Assembly (NCBI GenBank): GCA_016702605.1
Contig: JADJDQ010000003.1
Span: 547,501-611,500 of the forward strand
DNA: 64,000 bases
Direction of reading: 5' to 3'
Source of the DNA: Candidatus Intricatilinea gracilis
Lineage (GTDB): Bacteria > Pseudomonadota > Gammaproteobacteria > Burkholderiales > Burkholderiaceae_C
Positions 1 to 7,992 of the stretch are shown piece by piece (position 1 is the stretch's first letter; every line of letters begins with the position of its first letter). The notes below the pieces were generated by a model that saw only the letters and a program-made list of their open reading frames with translations, ran no database searches and was not told the origin of the DNA. Position numbers and translations under genes: made by a program.

Positions 1-323
1 ATGCCGACCACTGCCACGCCTGCTACACCGAGTGCACCACCTGGCGCCGGCCCGGCTGCCCAGGCCGACGTGGCACCAGCCATCAGTGAGCCCGCCAGCA
101 CAAGGGCAGCCGACCAGACAGCGCACCAGCCCGAACGAGACCGAGTCGAGTCGACCCATCCAGCAACAAGGCAGGCGCGACGCCGCCAGCGCACCGAGGA
201 CCGGTGCACCCCGGCACCGACAACCTCCGCGAGCTTGAACAAACCAGCAACAACAACAGCCCAGACCAGCGTCACGTCGGCGCCATACAGATCGAATTTT
301 TCAAAGACTACCCCGCGGAATCT
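1..323 (-). CDS. Possible partial membrane protein running off the left edge
   Basis: On the minus strand one frame is open from a stop at 324-326 to the window edge. It reads two hydrophobic Val/Ala/Gly/Leu-rich stretches separated by an Arg-rich loop, the pattern of a membrane or exported protein. The best start I can see is a GTG at 275; no clear ribosome site precedes it. Third-position GC is only moderate compared with the genes further right, and I recognise no family. It may be a real N-terminus whose body lies outside the window, or chance. Confidence 0.25.
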
Positions 324-853
324 TCACGGGCAGGGCTCGGGGCGTCAATCCCTGCTGATACGGGGACAACCGCAATCTGTGTGCCGGTTCTGGGGCGGGG
401 TCCAAAACCAGGCGCCAGGTGGTCGACCGGGATCCAGGCGCTACAAGCAACAGGCCTGTCAAGTCACAAGTCTGTGGACAGGTTCAGGAACAAACACCCA
501 GCTGTCCACAGGCCGCGGGTGATCTGCCAGGTTGTCGACATTTGGCCGCCTGGCTGCGGGCCACCCACCCACAGGCTCATGCGCACGCCAAGTGCGCGCC
601 ACATCGAGACAAACTTGCCTTATCCACAAGACGATGCCGCCTCTACTACGACCACCAAGAAGTATTGAAGTCATTAAGACAGTAAGAGTGAATAGCCGCG
701 TCGGCAGAAATAGATAGTCCGCCACACCCCCCCGCCCAGGCCCACCCTGGCCGACACTCGCTGCCCCGGGCGGCCCGTGGCCGCTGGTCAGGCCGTTGGA
801 TGAACCGTCCTGCCAATCCCACCAAGAACCTCAACAGCGCAAGGAGACTCTCG
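324..853. other. Intergenic region with DnaA-box-like sites
   Basis: No convincing gene is present; the forward frames read as low-quality Pro/Thr/Arg-rich sequence. It contains a perfect DnaA-box consensus ttatccaca at 620-628 and related sequences: ctgtccaca at 502-510 and tgtggaca at 473-480. The 3' end must hold the promoter of the molybdenum hydroxylase/sox operon. Nothing else was seen. Confidence 0.4.
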
Positions 854-1339
854 ATGACCCGATTGACTGTCAATGGCAAGGTGATGGATCTCGATGCCGA
901 ACCCGACACCCCTTTGCTGTGGGTGCTGCGTGAGCAACTGGGGCTGACCGGCACCAAATACGGTTGCGGCATTGCCGTTTGTGGTGCGTGCACGGTGCAC
1001 ATCGACGGTGAGGCGGTGCGTTCCTGCTCACGGCCCTTGTCGAGTGTGGCGGCCAGCAACAAGGTGGTGACGATCGAAGGCCTAGCACCCCACGCCAGTC
1101 ACCCGCTGCAAAAGGCCTGGGCCGATCTGGACGTGCCGCAGTGCGGCTTCTGCCAATCGGGCATGTTGATGGCCGCCGCCGCCCTGTTGAAGACCAACCC
1201 CAAACCAAGCGACGCCGAGATCGATGCGGCCATCACCAACATCTGCCGTTGTGGCACCTACAACCGCGTGCGTGCCGGCATCAAACGCGCGGCCGGCATC
1301 GCCACCGCGGCGGTAAGCAGTGTCGAAACACAGGCCTGA
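854..1339 (+). CDS. iorA: Isoquinoline 1-oxidoreductase-type [2Fe-2S] subunit
   Basis: Small iron-sulfur subunit (161 aa) of a xanthine-oxidase-family molybdenum hydroxylase; it passes electrons from the molybdopterin site to an outside acceptor. The N-terminal plant-ferredoxin fold has C38, C43, C46 and C58. The C-terminal helical domain has C97/C100 (CGFC) and C131/C133 (CRC), which together ligate two [2Fe-2S] clusters. The ATG at 854 is chosen because aaggag lies 7 nt upstream; an upstream in-frame extension has no support. It is the first gene of a co-directional run into iorB, soxX, soxY, soxZ and soxA. The true substrate cannot be told from sequence: IorAB-like enzymes oxidise aldehydes or N-heterocycles. 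Confidence 0.9.
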   Translation: MTRLTVNGKVMDLDAEPDTPLLWVLREQLGLTGTKYGCGIAVCGACTVHIDGEAVRSCSRPLSSVAASNKVVTIEGLAPHASHPLQKAWADLDVPQCGFCQSGMLMAAAALLKTNPKPSDAEIDAAITNICRCGTYNRVRAGIKRAAGIATAAVSSVETQA

Positions 1340-1352
1340 GAGGAGAAACAGC

Positions 1353-3653
1353 ATGGTCATCCACACTGATCCCACCTCCTTGCCCACAGGCCTGTCCACG
1401 GGGTTGTCCACCGATGACGGACAAGATCGGCCCGGTGCCGACACCTTGGCAGCGGGCCTGAGCCGCCGTCACTTTCTGCGCAGTGGTGCGGCCGCGGGTG
1501 GCTTGATGGTGAGTTTCAGCATTCCACTCACCGGCAGCGTGCTGGCGGCCGACGCGCCGGCGGGGGCGTCAACCGGCGCCATGCCCGACGAGATCAACGC
1601 CTGGGTGGTGGTCAAACCCGACGACAACATCGTGATCCGTATCGCCCGCTCCGAGATGGGTCAGGGCAGCCTGACAGGACTGGCCCAGCTGGTGGCCGAA
1701 GAACTCGAAGCCGACTGGAGCAAGGTGAGCACCGAATACCCCACGCCCGGCGCCAACCTCGCGCGGCAACGTGTCTGGGGCAACTTCTCGACCGGCGGCA
1801 GCCGCGGCATCCGCGAGTCGCAGGACTACGTGCGCAAGGGCGGCGCCGCAGCACGCCTGCTGCTGGTGCAGGCGGCGGCCAACGAGTGGAAGGTGCCGGT
1901 GGGTGAGTGCAAGGCCGCCAAGAGCCTGGTGACCCACACACCCAGCGGGCGCAGCCTGAGGTACGGCAGACTCGCCGCCGCAGCCGCCAGGCTGCCGGTG
2001 CCGACCGACATCAAGCTCAAGGATCCGAAGGATTGGACCCTTGCCGGGCGATCACTCAAACGCCTGGACACCATCGCCAAGGTCGACGGCTCGCAGGTCT
2101 ACGGCATGGATCTGAAGTTGCCTGGTTTGCTCAACGCCGCCATCCGCGACTGCCCCGTGTTTGGCGGCAAGGTCAGGAGTTATGACGCCACCGCCATTGC
2201 CGGCAGACCCGGCGTGAAGAAGGTGGTCAAGGTGGGCGATAGCGCTGTTGCCGTAGTGGCCGACACCTGGTGGCGTGCCAAGACGGCACTCGATGCCCTG
2301 CCCATCGTCTGGGACGAAGGTGACAACGCCAAACTGTCGAGTGCCGATGTGGCGGCCACGCTGGCTGCCGGGCTGGATGCCAAGGAGGCGGCGGTCGGCC
2401 ACCAGAGTGGTGACGTGGCTGGAGCGCTGGCGGGTGCGGCCAAGGTGATCGAGGCGACCTATGCCTACCCGCACCAGAACCACGCGACGATGGAGACCAT
2501 GAACGCCACGGCGCGCTGGACGCCCGAACGTTGCGAGGTCTGGACACCCACACAAAACGGCGAAGCAGCGCTGGCTGCCACGTCCGAAGCCGCCGGGCTG
2601 CCGCAGACGAAGTGTGAGGTCTACAAGATCCACCTCGGCGGAGGTTTCGGTCGCCGCGGCGCCATCCACGACTGGGTGCGCCAGGCCGTGGCCATCGCCA
2701 AGGAGTTGCCCGGCACCCCGGTCAAGCTGATCTGGAGCCGCGAAGAAGACATGACCCACGGCCGGTACCACCCGGTGACGCAGTGCAAGCTGCGCGCAGC
2801 GGTCGATGCGGGCGGCAAACTCACCGGCCTGCACATGCGCATATCGGGCCAGTCCATCCTGGCGGCGGTGTTTCCGCAAAACGTCAAGAACGGTCTGGAC
2901 CCGGTGGTATTCCAGGGCCTGAACAAGGGCGGCGCCGAAGCGGCGCTCGGCTACGAGTTGCCGAACCTGCTGATCGACCACGCCATGCGCAACCCGCCGG
3001 TGCCACCGGGTTTCTGGCGCGGTGTGAACCTGAACCAGAACGCGATCTACGTCGAATGTTTCATCGATGAGGTGGCGGCAGCGCTGAAACGCGACCCGCT
3101 CGACTTGCGCCGCGAACTGCTGGCCAGGTCACCCAGGCATCTGGCCGTGCTCGAAGCGGTCGCCAAACGTGCCGGCTGGGGCACCAAGGCACCGGATGTG
3201 AACGGCCAGAAGGTCTACCGCGGTCTGGCGCAGACGATGGGTTTCGGCAGCTACGTGGCGGCTTGTGCCGAGGTGTCGGTCAACGACAAGGGTGAGCTGA
3301 AGGTGCACCGCATCGTGGCAGCCACCGACTGCGGCCACGCGGTGAACCCGCAGCAGATCGAGGCCCAGGTCGAAGGCTCGTTCGCCTACGGCTTGTCGGC
3401 AGCGTTGTATGGCCAATGCACACTCAAGGACGGGCGCATCGAGCAGACCAACTTCGACCGATACCCGCCGGTGAAGATGGCCGACATGCCCAAGGTCGAG
3501 ACCATCGTCATGCCCTCGGGTGGTTTCTGGGGTGGGGTGGGTGAACCCACCATCGCCGTCGCCGCACCTGCGGTACTCAACGCCATCTACGCCGCTACAG
3601 GTGTACGTATCCGCAAGTTACCGCTGGGTGAACAAAGCCTGAAACGGGCGTGA
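1353..3653 (+). CDS. iorB: Molybdopterin-binding large subunit, IorB/aldehyde oxidase type
   Basis: Catalytic subunit (766 aa) that binds the molybdenum cofactor and hydroxylates its substrate with water, partner of the preceding [2Fe-2S] protein. A Tat motif SRRHFLR at residues 37-43 followed by a hydrophobic stretch predicts export as a folded complex to the periplasm. GGGFGRRG and PPGFWRGV are family cofactor-binding motifs. GVGEP near the C-terminus supplies the catalytic glutamate expected for the xanthine oxidase family. The ATG at 1353 has aggag 7 nt upstream and lies 13 nt after iorA. The stop is one base before soxX, so the two are probably co-translated. No FAD subunit gene is present, as is usual for IorAB. 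Confidence 0.9.
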   Translation: MVIHTDPTSLPTGLSTGLSTDDGQDRPGADTLAAGLSRRHFLRSGAAAGGLMVSFSIPLTGSVLAADAPAGASTGAMPDEINAWVVVKPDDNIVIRIARSEMGQGSLTGLAQLVAEELEADWSKVSTEYPTPGANLARQRVWGNFSTGGSRGIRESQDYVRKGGAAARLLLVQAAANEWKVPVGECKAAKSLVTHTPSGRSLRYGRLAAAAARLPVPTDIKLKDPKDWTLAGRSLKRLDTIAKVDGSQVYGMDLKLPGLLNAAIRDCPVFGGKVRSYDATAIAGRPGVKKVVKVGDSAVAVVADTWWRAKTALDALPIVWDEGDNAKLSSADVAATLAAGLDAKEAAVGHQSGDVAGALAGAAKVIEATYAYPHQNHATMETMNATARWTPERCEVWTPTQNGEAALAATSEAAGLPQTKCEVYKIHLGGGFGRRGAIHDWVRQAVAIAKELPGTPVKLIWSREEDMTHGRYHPVTQCKLRAAVDAGGKLTGLHMRISGQSILAAVFPQNVKNGLDPVVFQGLNKGGAEAALGYELPNLLIDHAMRNPPVPPGFWRGVNLNQNAIYVECFIDEVAAALKRDPLDLRRELLARSPRHLAVLEAVAKRAGWGTKAPDVNGQKVYRGLAQTMGFGSYVAACAEVSVNDKGELKVHRIVAATDCGHAVNPQQIEAQVEGSFAYGLSAALYGQCTLKDGRIEQTNFDRYPPVKMADMPKVETIVMPSGGFWGGVGEPTIAVAAPAVLNAIYAATGVRIRKLPLGEQSLKRA

Positions 3654-3654
3654 G

Positions 3655-4224
3655 ATGCGTCGGGTCATGGTCGTGATGGCCTTGATCGCTGCGGTGCTGG
3701 CCATGTCGATGGTCGCCGATTCGGCCAATGCGGCTGACGCTCCGGTCTGGACTGGGGATTCGATCGAGCGCCCTGTGAGCAACGTGACAGGCGACGTCGA
3801 CCGTGGCCGGGCCATCGTCGCCAGCCGTCAGACCGGCTTGTGCCTGTTGTGCCACAGCCTGGAGACCACGGGCTCGCCCAACCACGGCAATCTGGCGCCG
3901 CCGCTGGCGGGCGCCGGGTCACGTCTGACGGCCGGACAGTTGCGCGCCCGGCTGGTCGACAGCCGCCGGCTCGACCCGGCGTCCATCATGCCGGCCTACT
4001 TTGTCGTGACGCCGGTGGTTGGTGGGCTGGCTGGTGCGGAGCAACCGCCAGCCGAGTTGTCCACCGCTGCCACTGCCACCGCCGCCGCCACAACGAGCCG
4101 ATCGAACGACACAGCAGTGCGCCACGTGCGTGTCGCCGCCATCTGGCAAGGCCGCAGCCTGCTCGACGCCCAGCAGATCGAGGATGTGGTCGCCTACCTG
4201 CTGACCTTGCGGGAGCCCCTGTGA
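3655..4224 (+). CDS. soxX: Sulfur oxidation c-type cytochrome SoxX
   Basis: Monohaem cytochrome c subunit (189 aa) of SoxAX, which in the Sox pathway oxidatively attaches thiosulfate sulfur to the SoxYZ carrier in the periplasm. A cleavable signal peptide ends around residue 26. The haem site CLLCH is at residues 63-67, a SIMPAYF segment offers the distal Met ligand, and the end (QQIEDVVAYLLTL) is typical of SoxX. Odd feature: an Ala/Thr-rich low-complexity insertion of about 30 residues between the Met region and the last helix. It starts 1 nt after iorB and its stop overlaps the soxY start (GTGA). The coupling to a molybdenum hydroxylase is unusual; SoxX could here serve as that enzyme's electron acceptor (inference). 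Confidence 0.85.
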   Translation: MRRVMVVMALIAAVLAMSMVADSANAADAPVWTGDSIERPVSNVTGDVDRGRAIVASRQTGLCLLCHSLETTGSPNHGNLAPPLAGAGSRLTAGQLRARLVDSRRLDPASIMPAYFVVTPVVGGLAGAEQPPAELSTAATATAAATTSRSNDTAVRHVRVAAIWQGRSLLDAQQIEDVVAYLLTLREPL

Positions 4225-4787
4225 GCCACGTGAAGCCTGACCCAGCGAATGTGAGCCTGCGCCGCGGGTCGATGCCGAGTCAAACCAACGACGCTGAACC
4301 TGCGCTCGAACGTCGCCACTGCCTGGCCAGACTGGCGCTGATGGGTGCAACGTCGATCGGTGCCAGCTGGCCACTGCGGGTGCTGGCCCAGACTCAGCCC
4401 GGTGCGCCGGTGGGTGCGGCGATGCGCGCGGCCATCCTTGCCTGGACCGGTGGCGCCCAGGTCAACAACGGGCGTGTCGGCATGGACATCGCCGAACTCA
4501 TCGACAACGGCAATGCGGTGCCCATCACGCTGACCGTCACCAGCCCGATGACGGCAGCTGATCACGTCACCGGCCTGGCGTTGTTCGCCGAGCGCAATCC
4601 GCTGCCCGAGGTGGTGGCTTTCACGTTCGGCCCACGCGCCGGCAAGGCCGAGGTGTCGACGCGTATCCGCCTGGCGACGAGCCAGCAACTGGTGGCCATC
4701 GCCCGGCTGAGTGACGGCTCGTATTGGCAACAGGCGGTCAAGGTGATCGTCACCCTGGCGGCCTGTATCGAAGACCCGGTCGCCTGA
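4221..4787 (+). CDS. soxY: SoxY-like sulfur carrier subunit with atypical C-terminus
   Basis: SoxY (188 aa) is the covalent sulfur carrier of the Sox system and works as a heterodimer with SoxZ. The GTG start overlaps the soxX stop and has gggag 5 nt upstream. A twin-arginine signal is likely (RR at 31-32, then a hydrophobic stretch). The body matches SoxY (AELIDNGNAVPITL, TSPMT). The canonical carrier ends in a GGCGG swinging arm; this protein instead ends TLAACIEDPVA, so it keeps a Cys (C182) but lacks the glycines and has six residues after it. It may be a divergent SoxY or a carrier serving a dehydrogenase. An ATG at 4272 is an alternative start but would leave a shorter signal. Confidence 0.82.
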   Translation: MSHVKPDPANVSLRRGSMPSQTNDAEPALERRHCLARLALMGATSIGASWPLRVLAQTQPGAPVGAAMRAAILAWTGGAQVNNGRVGMDIAELIDNGNAVPITLTVTSPMTAADHVTGLALFAERNPLPEVVAFTFGPRAGKAEVSTRIRLATSQQLVAIARLSDGSYWQQAVKVIVTLAACIEDPVA

Positions 4788-4808
4788 GACCAAGGCTAGA
4801 CACACACC

Positions 4809-5216
4809 ATGGCCGACGACACGTCTTCACCTGCTGCAGCAACTTCACCCACCACGAACGGCACCGCCGGCCCGTCGACAGCCGGCACCGCAGCGCGCAC
4901 CTTGATCAAGGCACCGGCCAAGGCCAGGCGGGGTGAGGTGATGCAACTCAGCGCCCTCATCGGCCATGTGATGGAGACGGGCTTCCGGCCCGACGGCCAG
5001 GGCCGCACCGTGCCACGCAACATCCTGCGGCGTTTTGTCTGCCGCTACAACGGTGTCGACGTCTTCTCGGCCGAACTCAACCCGGCCATCTCGGCCAATC
5101 CCTACCTCGCGTTCAGCACCGTGGCGGTCGAGACTGGCACGCTGAGTTTTCAGTGGATCGGCGACAAGGGCTTCGATCACACCCGTACCTTGCCCATCGA
5201 GGTGGTGGATGGTTAG
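4809..5216 (+). CDS. soxZ: Thiosulfate oxidation carrier complex protein SoxZ
   Basis: Partner of SoxY (135 aa); forms the beta-sandwich scaffold of the carrier heterodimer. Segments such as RRGEVMQL, HVMETGF, NGVDVF and TGTLSFQW are characteristic of SoxZ. An Ala/Thr/Ser-rich extension of about 30 residues precedes the conserved domain, longer than the usual SoxZ of about 105 aa. It is not obviously a signal peptide; SoxZ is normally exported by hitch-hiking on the Tat-exported SoxY. It lies 21 nt after soxY and overlaps the soxA reading frame by 8 nt. Confidence 0.88.
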   Translation: MADDTSSPAAATSPTTNGTAGPSTAGTAARTLIKAPAKARRGEVMQLSALIGHVMETGFRPDGQGRTVPRNILRRFVCRYNGVDVFSAELNPAISANPYLAFSTVAVETGTLSFQWIGDKGFDHTRTLPIEVVDG

Positions 5217-6117
5217 GGCTGTGGCCCCGACCGACGGGACGAACAACACGAGGTGGGTGAGGTGGGTGACGGCAACTGACGCTGGCTGCCGCATGAAGGG
5301 TCACAAGCCAGCCTGGCCTGCAGCGACCCTGCTGCTGCTGACCATGTTGATGGCTGTTGTTTCGGGCGTCTGTGCAGCCGAACACCCAGCGTCGCCTGAG
5401 CGAGCCGCAGCGGCCAGCCCCAAGGTCGACACCCGCCACAGCGGCAGCCTGGACATGAGCCCTGCCCTGCGAGCCATACAAGGCGACGACCACCAGAACC
5501 CGGCGCAGTTGTGGGTGGACAGTGGCCGAGAACGCTGGCGCGGTGAATGTGCCCGCTGCCACGGTGAGGTCGGCCAAGCCATGCGCGGTGTGGCGGCGCG
5601 GTATCCGGCGCTTGATGCCGGGTCGGGGCGAGTGCTGACGCTGAACCAGCGCATCCGCGCCTGTCGCAGCCGGGTTGGTGGTGCCGATCTGGCCCGGCGC
5701 GACGGTGCCGAATCCGAGCCGGTGCTGGCACTTCAGGCGCTGCTGGCGTTGCAGTCGCGTGGCTTGCCGTTGGTGCCCGGGCCTGATGCCAAGAGCGAGG
5801 TGTTGGCCAGCCAGGGTGAACAACTCTTCAAGCGCCGCATGGGGGCGCTGGAACTATCGTGCGCCGATTGCCACGAGGCACGTGCCGGCTTGCGTCTGGG
5901 TGGCAGCGTGATTCCGCAAGGTCATGCCACTGCCTACCCGCTCTACCGGCTCGAGTGGCAAGGCATGGGCTCACTCGGCCGGCGCCTGCGCGCTTGTCTG
6001 GTGGGTGTGCGTGCGACGCCGTTTGCGCCCGACGCCGACGAGGCCCTGGCGCTCGAGGTCTACCTCAGCCGCCGGGCGGCCGGCATGGTGATGGAAGCCC
6101 CTGGGCTGCGACCCTGA
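5209..6117 (+). CDS. soxA: Sulfur oxidation dihaem cytochrome SoxA
   Basis: Catalytic cytochrome subunit of SoxAX. Two haem sites are present: CARCH at about residues 114-118 and CADCH at about 218-222. C152 (RIRACR) and C263 (RRLRACLVG) sit where SoxA supplies Cys and persulfide-bearing Cys ligands. The ATG at 5209 overlaps soxZ and gives translational coupling, but a good signal peptide begins at the ATG at 5293, so the mature protein may start from there. This is the last gene of the run; no soxB, soxC or soxD follows, the next gene being on the other strand. Without SoxB the sulfate-releasing step is missing locally. Confidence 0.85.
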   Translation: MVRAVAPTDGTNNTRWVRWVTATDAGCRMKGHKPAWPAATLLLLTMLMAVVSGVCAAEHPASPERAAAASPKVDTRHSGSLDMSPALRAIQGDDHQNPAQLWVDSGRERWRGECARCHGEVGQAMRGVAARYPALDAGSGRVLTLNQRIRACRSRVGGADLARRDGAESEPVLALQALLALQSRGLPLVPGPDAKSEVLASQGEQLFKRRMGALELSCADCHEARAGLRLGGSVIPQGHATAYPLYRLEWQGMGSLGRRLRACLVGVRATPFAPDADEALALEVYLSRRAAGMVMEAPGLRP

Positions 6118-6222
6118 TCGATGATTTGCGTGGGCCTCTTGTCCACCGCATCGACGGCACTTTCCAGTCAGTTATGCACCCGTCATGACCAGCTTGTGCA
6201 AAGGCTAAGTCTCAGCTTGTCC

Positions 6223-6972
6223 TCAGGTTTGTCCACAGCCCTGATGAACGACTGCCGACTTGGCCGACAGCCGCTGGGCATGGCGCGCGACACAACGCGC
6301 CAGCGCCGTCTTGCCGGCGATCTGCAACTCGGCCAGCAAGGCATGGCTGACCTGGTGGCCGCACAGTTCGGCGGCATACCGCTCGGCCACGGTGTGTTGC
6401 AGATGGCGCAGCAGATGCACGGTGGTGAGGGCGTCGGCCAGGGCGCGGTGGGCGCGACCCTGCTTGTCGATGGCCAGCCAGCTGGCCAGGGTGCCCAGGC
6501 GGTGGTTCGGGGCGTCGGGCAACAAACGGCGCGACAGCAGCACGGTGCAGGCAAAACGGTGCGCCGGGTCGGGTGCACAGCCGGCGCGTGCCTGTTCGGC
6601 CAGCCAGAACCCACGGTCGAACGAGGCGTTGTGCGCCACCAGGGCACAGCCGCGGGTGAACTCACTCACCTCGCGCATCACCTCTTCGGCCGGTGGTGCC
6701 TGGCGCAGCATGGCGTTGCTGATGCCGGTGAGCCGCTCGATGAAAGGCGGCACGGTCACGTCGCTGCGCATCAGGCTCTGGTACTGCCCGACCACCTCGC
6801 CACCGCGCAACAACACGGCGGCGATTTCGGTGCCACGTGCACCTTGTGTAGGAGTCATGCCGGTGGTCTCGAAGTCGATCACCGCAATCGTTTCTGCCAC
6901 TTCGGGTGCGCCGGCCAGGCCAGGCGCGCTGGCGACTGTTGCTGAAAGTGCATCGATGTTGAATGTCGTCAT
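6223..6972 (-). CDS. DnaQ-like 3'-5' exonuclease (DEDDh)
   Basis: Stand-alone exonuclease (249 aa) related to the epsilon subunit of DNA polymerase III. ExoI motif VIDFETTG gives D33 and E35, ExoII is HNASFD (D119), and ExoIII is HRALADA with H175 and D180, so the DEDDh set is complete. The first 28 residues are an Ala-rich extension. It is too short for a GIY-YIG fusion or exonuclease I, and there is no polymerase partner nearby, so a general DNA or oligonucleotide proofreading or degradation role is likely. It stands alone, convergent with soxA and divergent from the methyltransferase. Confidence 0.85.
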   Translation of the reverse strand: MTTFNIDALSATVASAPGLAGAPEVAETIAVIDFETTGMTPTQGARGTEIAAVLLRGGEVVGQYQSLMRSDVTVPPFIERLTGISNAMLRQAPPAEEVMREVSEFTRGCALVAHNASFDRGFWLAEQARAGCAPDPAHRFACTVLLSRRLLPDAPNHRLGTLASWLAIDKQGRAHRALADALTTVHLLRHLQHTVAERYAAELCGHQVSHALLAELQIAGKTALARCVARHAQRLSAKSAVVHQGCGQT

Positions 6973-7133
6973 CGAGCCATGGTAGGTCAGCCAGCCTGGG
7001 GCATGCGACGGCGGCGCAGCAGTGGTAGCGTCGAGACGAACGTCGGTGCCGGCAACCTCTCGGTGGCCCGGATGACCTTGCCGACCTTGCAGAACGAGTA
7101 GCGCCCCGCCCCGTCACGCTCCCTCCGATCCCC

Positions 7134-7964
7134 ATGGACGCCATCGCCAAGATCGCCTGGTATGCCTGCGGCGTTCGTGCTGCCGACGCCACCCGTCGCC
7201 AGCCGATCTGCAACGATGGGTTTGCCCGGTGTTTCATGCTGGGCACCCACGCCGATGACGTCTGGCGTCTGTTCCGGCGTTTCAGGGGCGCCAATGCGGC
7301 TACCGCGGCGCGTCATCGCCTGATCGACGACCTGTTGTGCCAGCTGCTGGCGCCGTCACCCGAGTTGCCGGTGCTGGTGCTCGGTGCCGGCTTCGACACA
7401 CGCGCCTACCGGCTGCCGGGTGGGTGCTGGCTCGAGGTCGATCAGCCCTCACTCGTCGACTACAAGAACCATCTGCTGCCGGTGCAACAGGCCACCAACC
7501 CGTTGCGCCGCCTGGCCATCGATGTCGAACATCAGGCGCTCGGCCCACTGCTGGCGCCAGCCCTGGCCGACCCCGCCTGGCGCAACCACCGCGGCACACC
7601 GGTGGTGGTGATCGAGGGGGCGAGCATGTACCTCGACCCGACCACACTGGGCAAGACGGTGGCCTTGCTGCGCAAGTTGATGCCGCGCCACACACTCATC
7701 ATCGACCTGCTCGACCACGATTTCGAGCGCCGTTATTGCGCCGGCGTGCGCCGTGCCATCCGCAAGCTGGGTGTGACGATGGCGCCCGCCCTGCCCGACC
7801 CGGAGGCGTTTGTCGCCTCGCTGGGTTACCGGCAGACCGGCGCCCACTCGATCGTCGGCCGTGCCGTGGCACACGGCCTGTTGCCCATCCCGCAGTGGCT
7901 GCTGGGCAGTTGGTTGCGCCCGCTGCGTGACGGCTACCGGGTGGTGGTGTTCGAGGCGGTGTAG
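7134..7964 (+). CDS. SAM-dependent methyltransferase, LCM family
   Basis: Class I methyltransferase (276 aa) of the leucine carboxyl methyltransferase/TIGR00027 group. The SAM-binding motif VLVLGAGFDTRAYR, the acidic loop WLEVDQPSLVDYK and the motif VVVIEGASMYL are diagnostic. Homologues methylate carboxylates or small natural products; the substrate here is unknown. Monocistronic by position, divergent from the exonuclease with about 160 nt between them. Confidence 0.82.
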   Translation: MDAIAKIAWYACGVRAADATRRQPICNDGFARCFMLGTHADDVWRLFRRFRGANAATAARHRLIDDLLCQLLAPSPELPVLVLGAGFDTRAYRLPGGCWLEVDQPSLVDYKNHLLPVQQATNPLRRLAIDVEHQALGPLLAPALADPAWRNHRGTPVVVIEGASMYLDPTTLGKTVALLRKLMPRHTLIIDLLDHDFERRYCAGVRRAIRKLGVTMAPALPDPEAFVASLGYRQTGAHSIVGRAVAHGLLPIPQWLLGSWLRPLRDGYRVVVFEAV

Positions 7965-7992
7965 TGCCGGGTGTCGACCCGGCCCGATCGCC

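Noticed and set aside
1..522. 173-codon plus-strand frame at the left edge
   Set aside because: Pro/Thr/Arg-rich sequence with no domain or ribosome site; the opposite strand reads more like protein.
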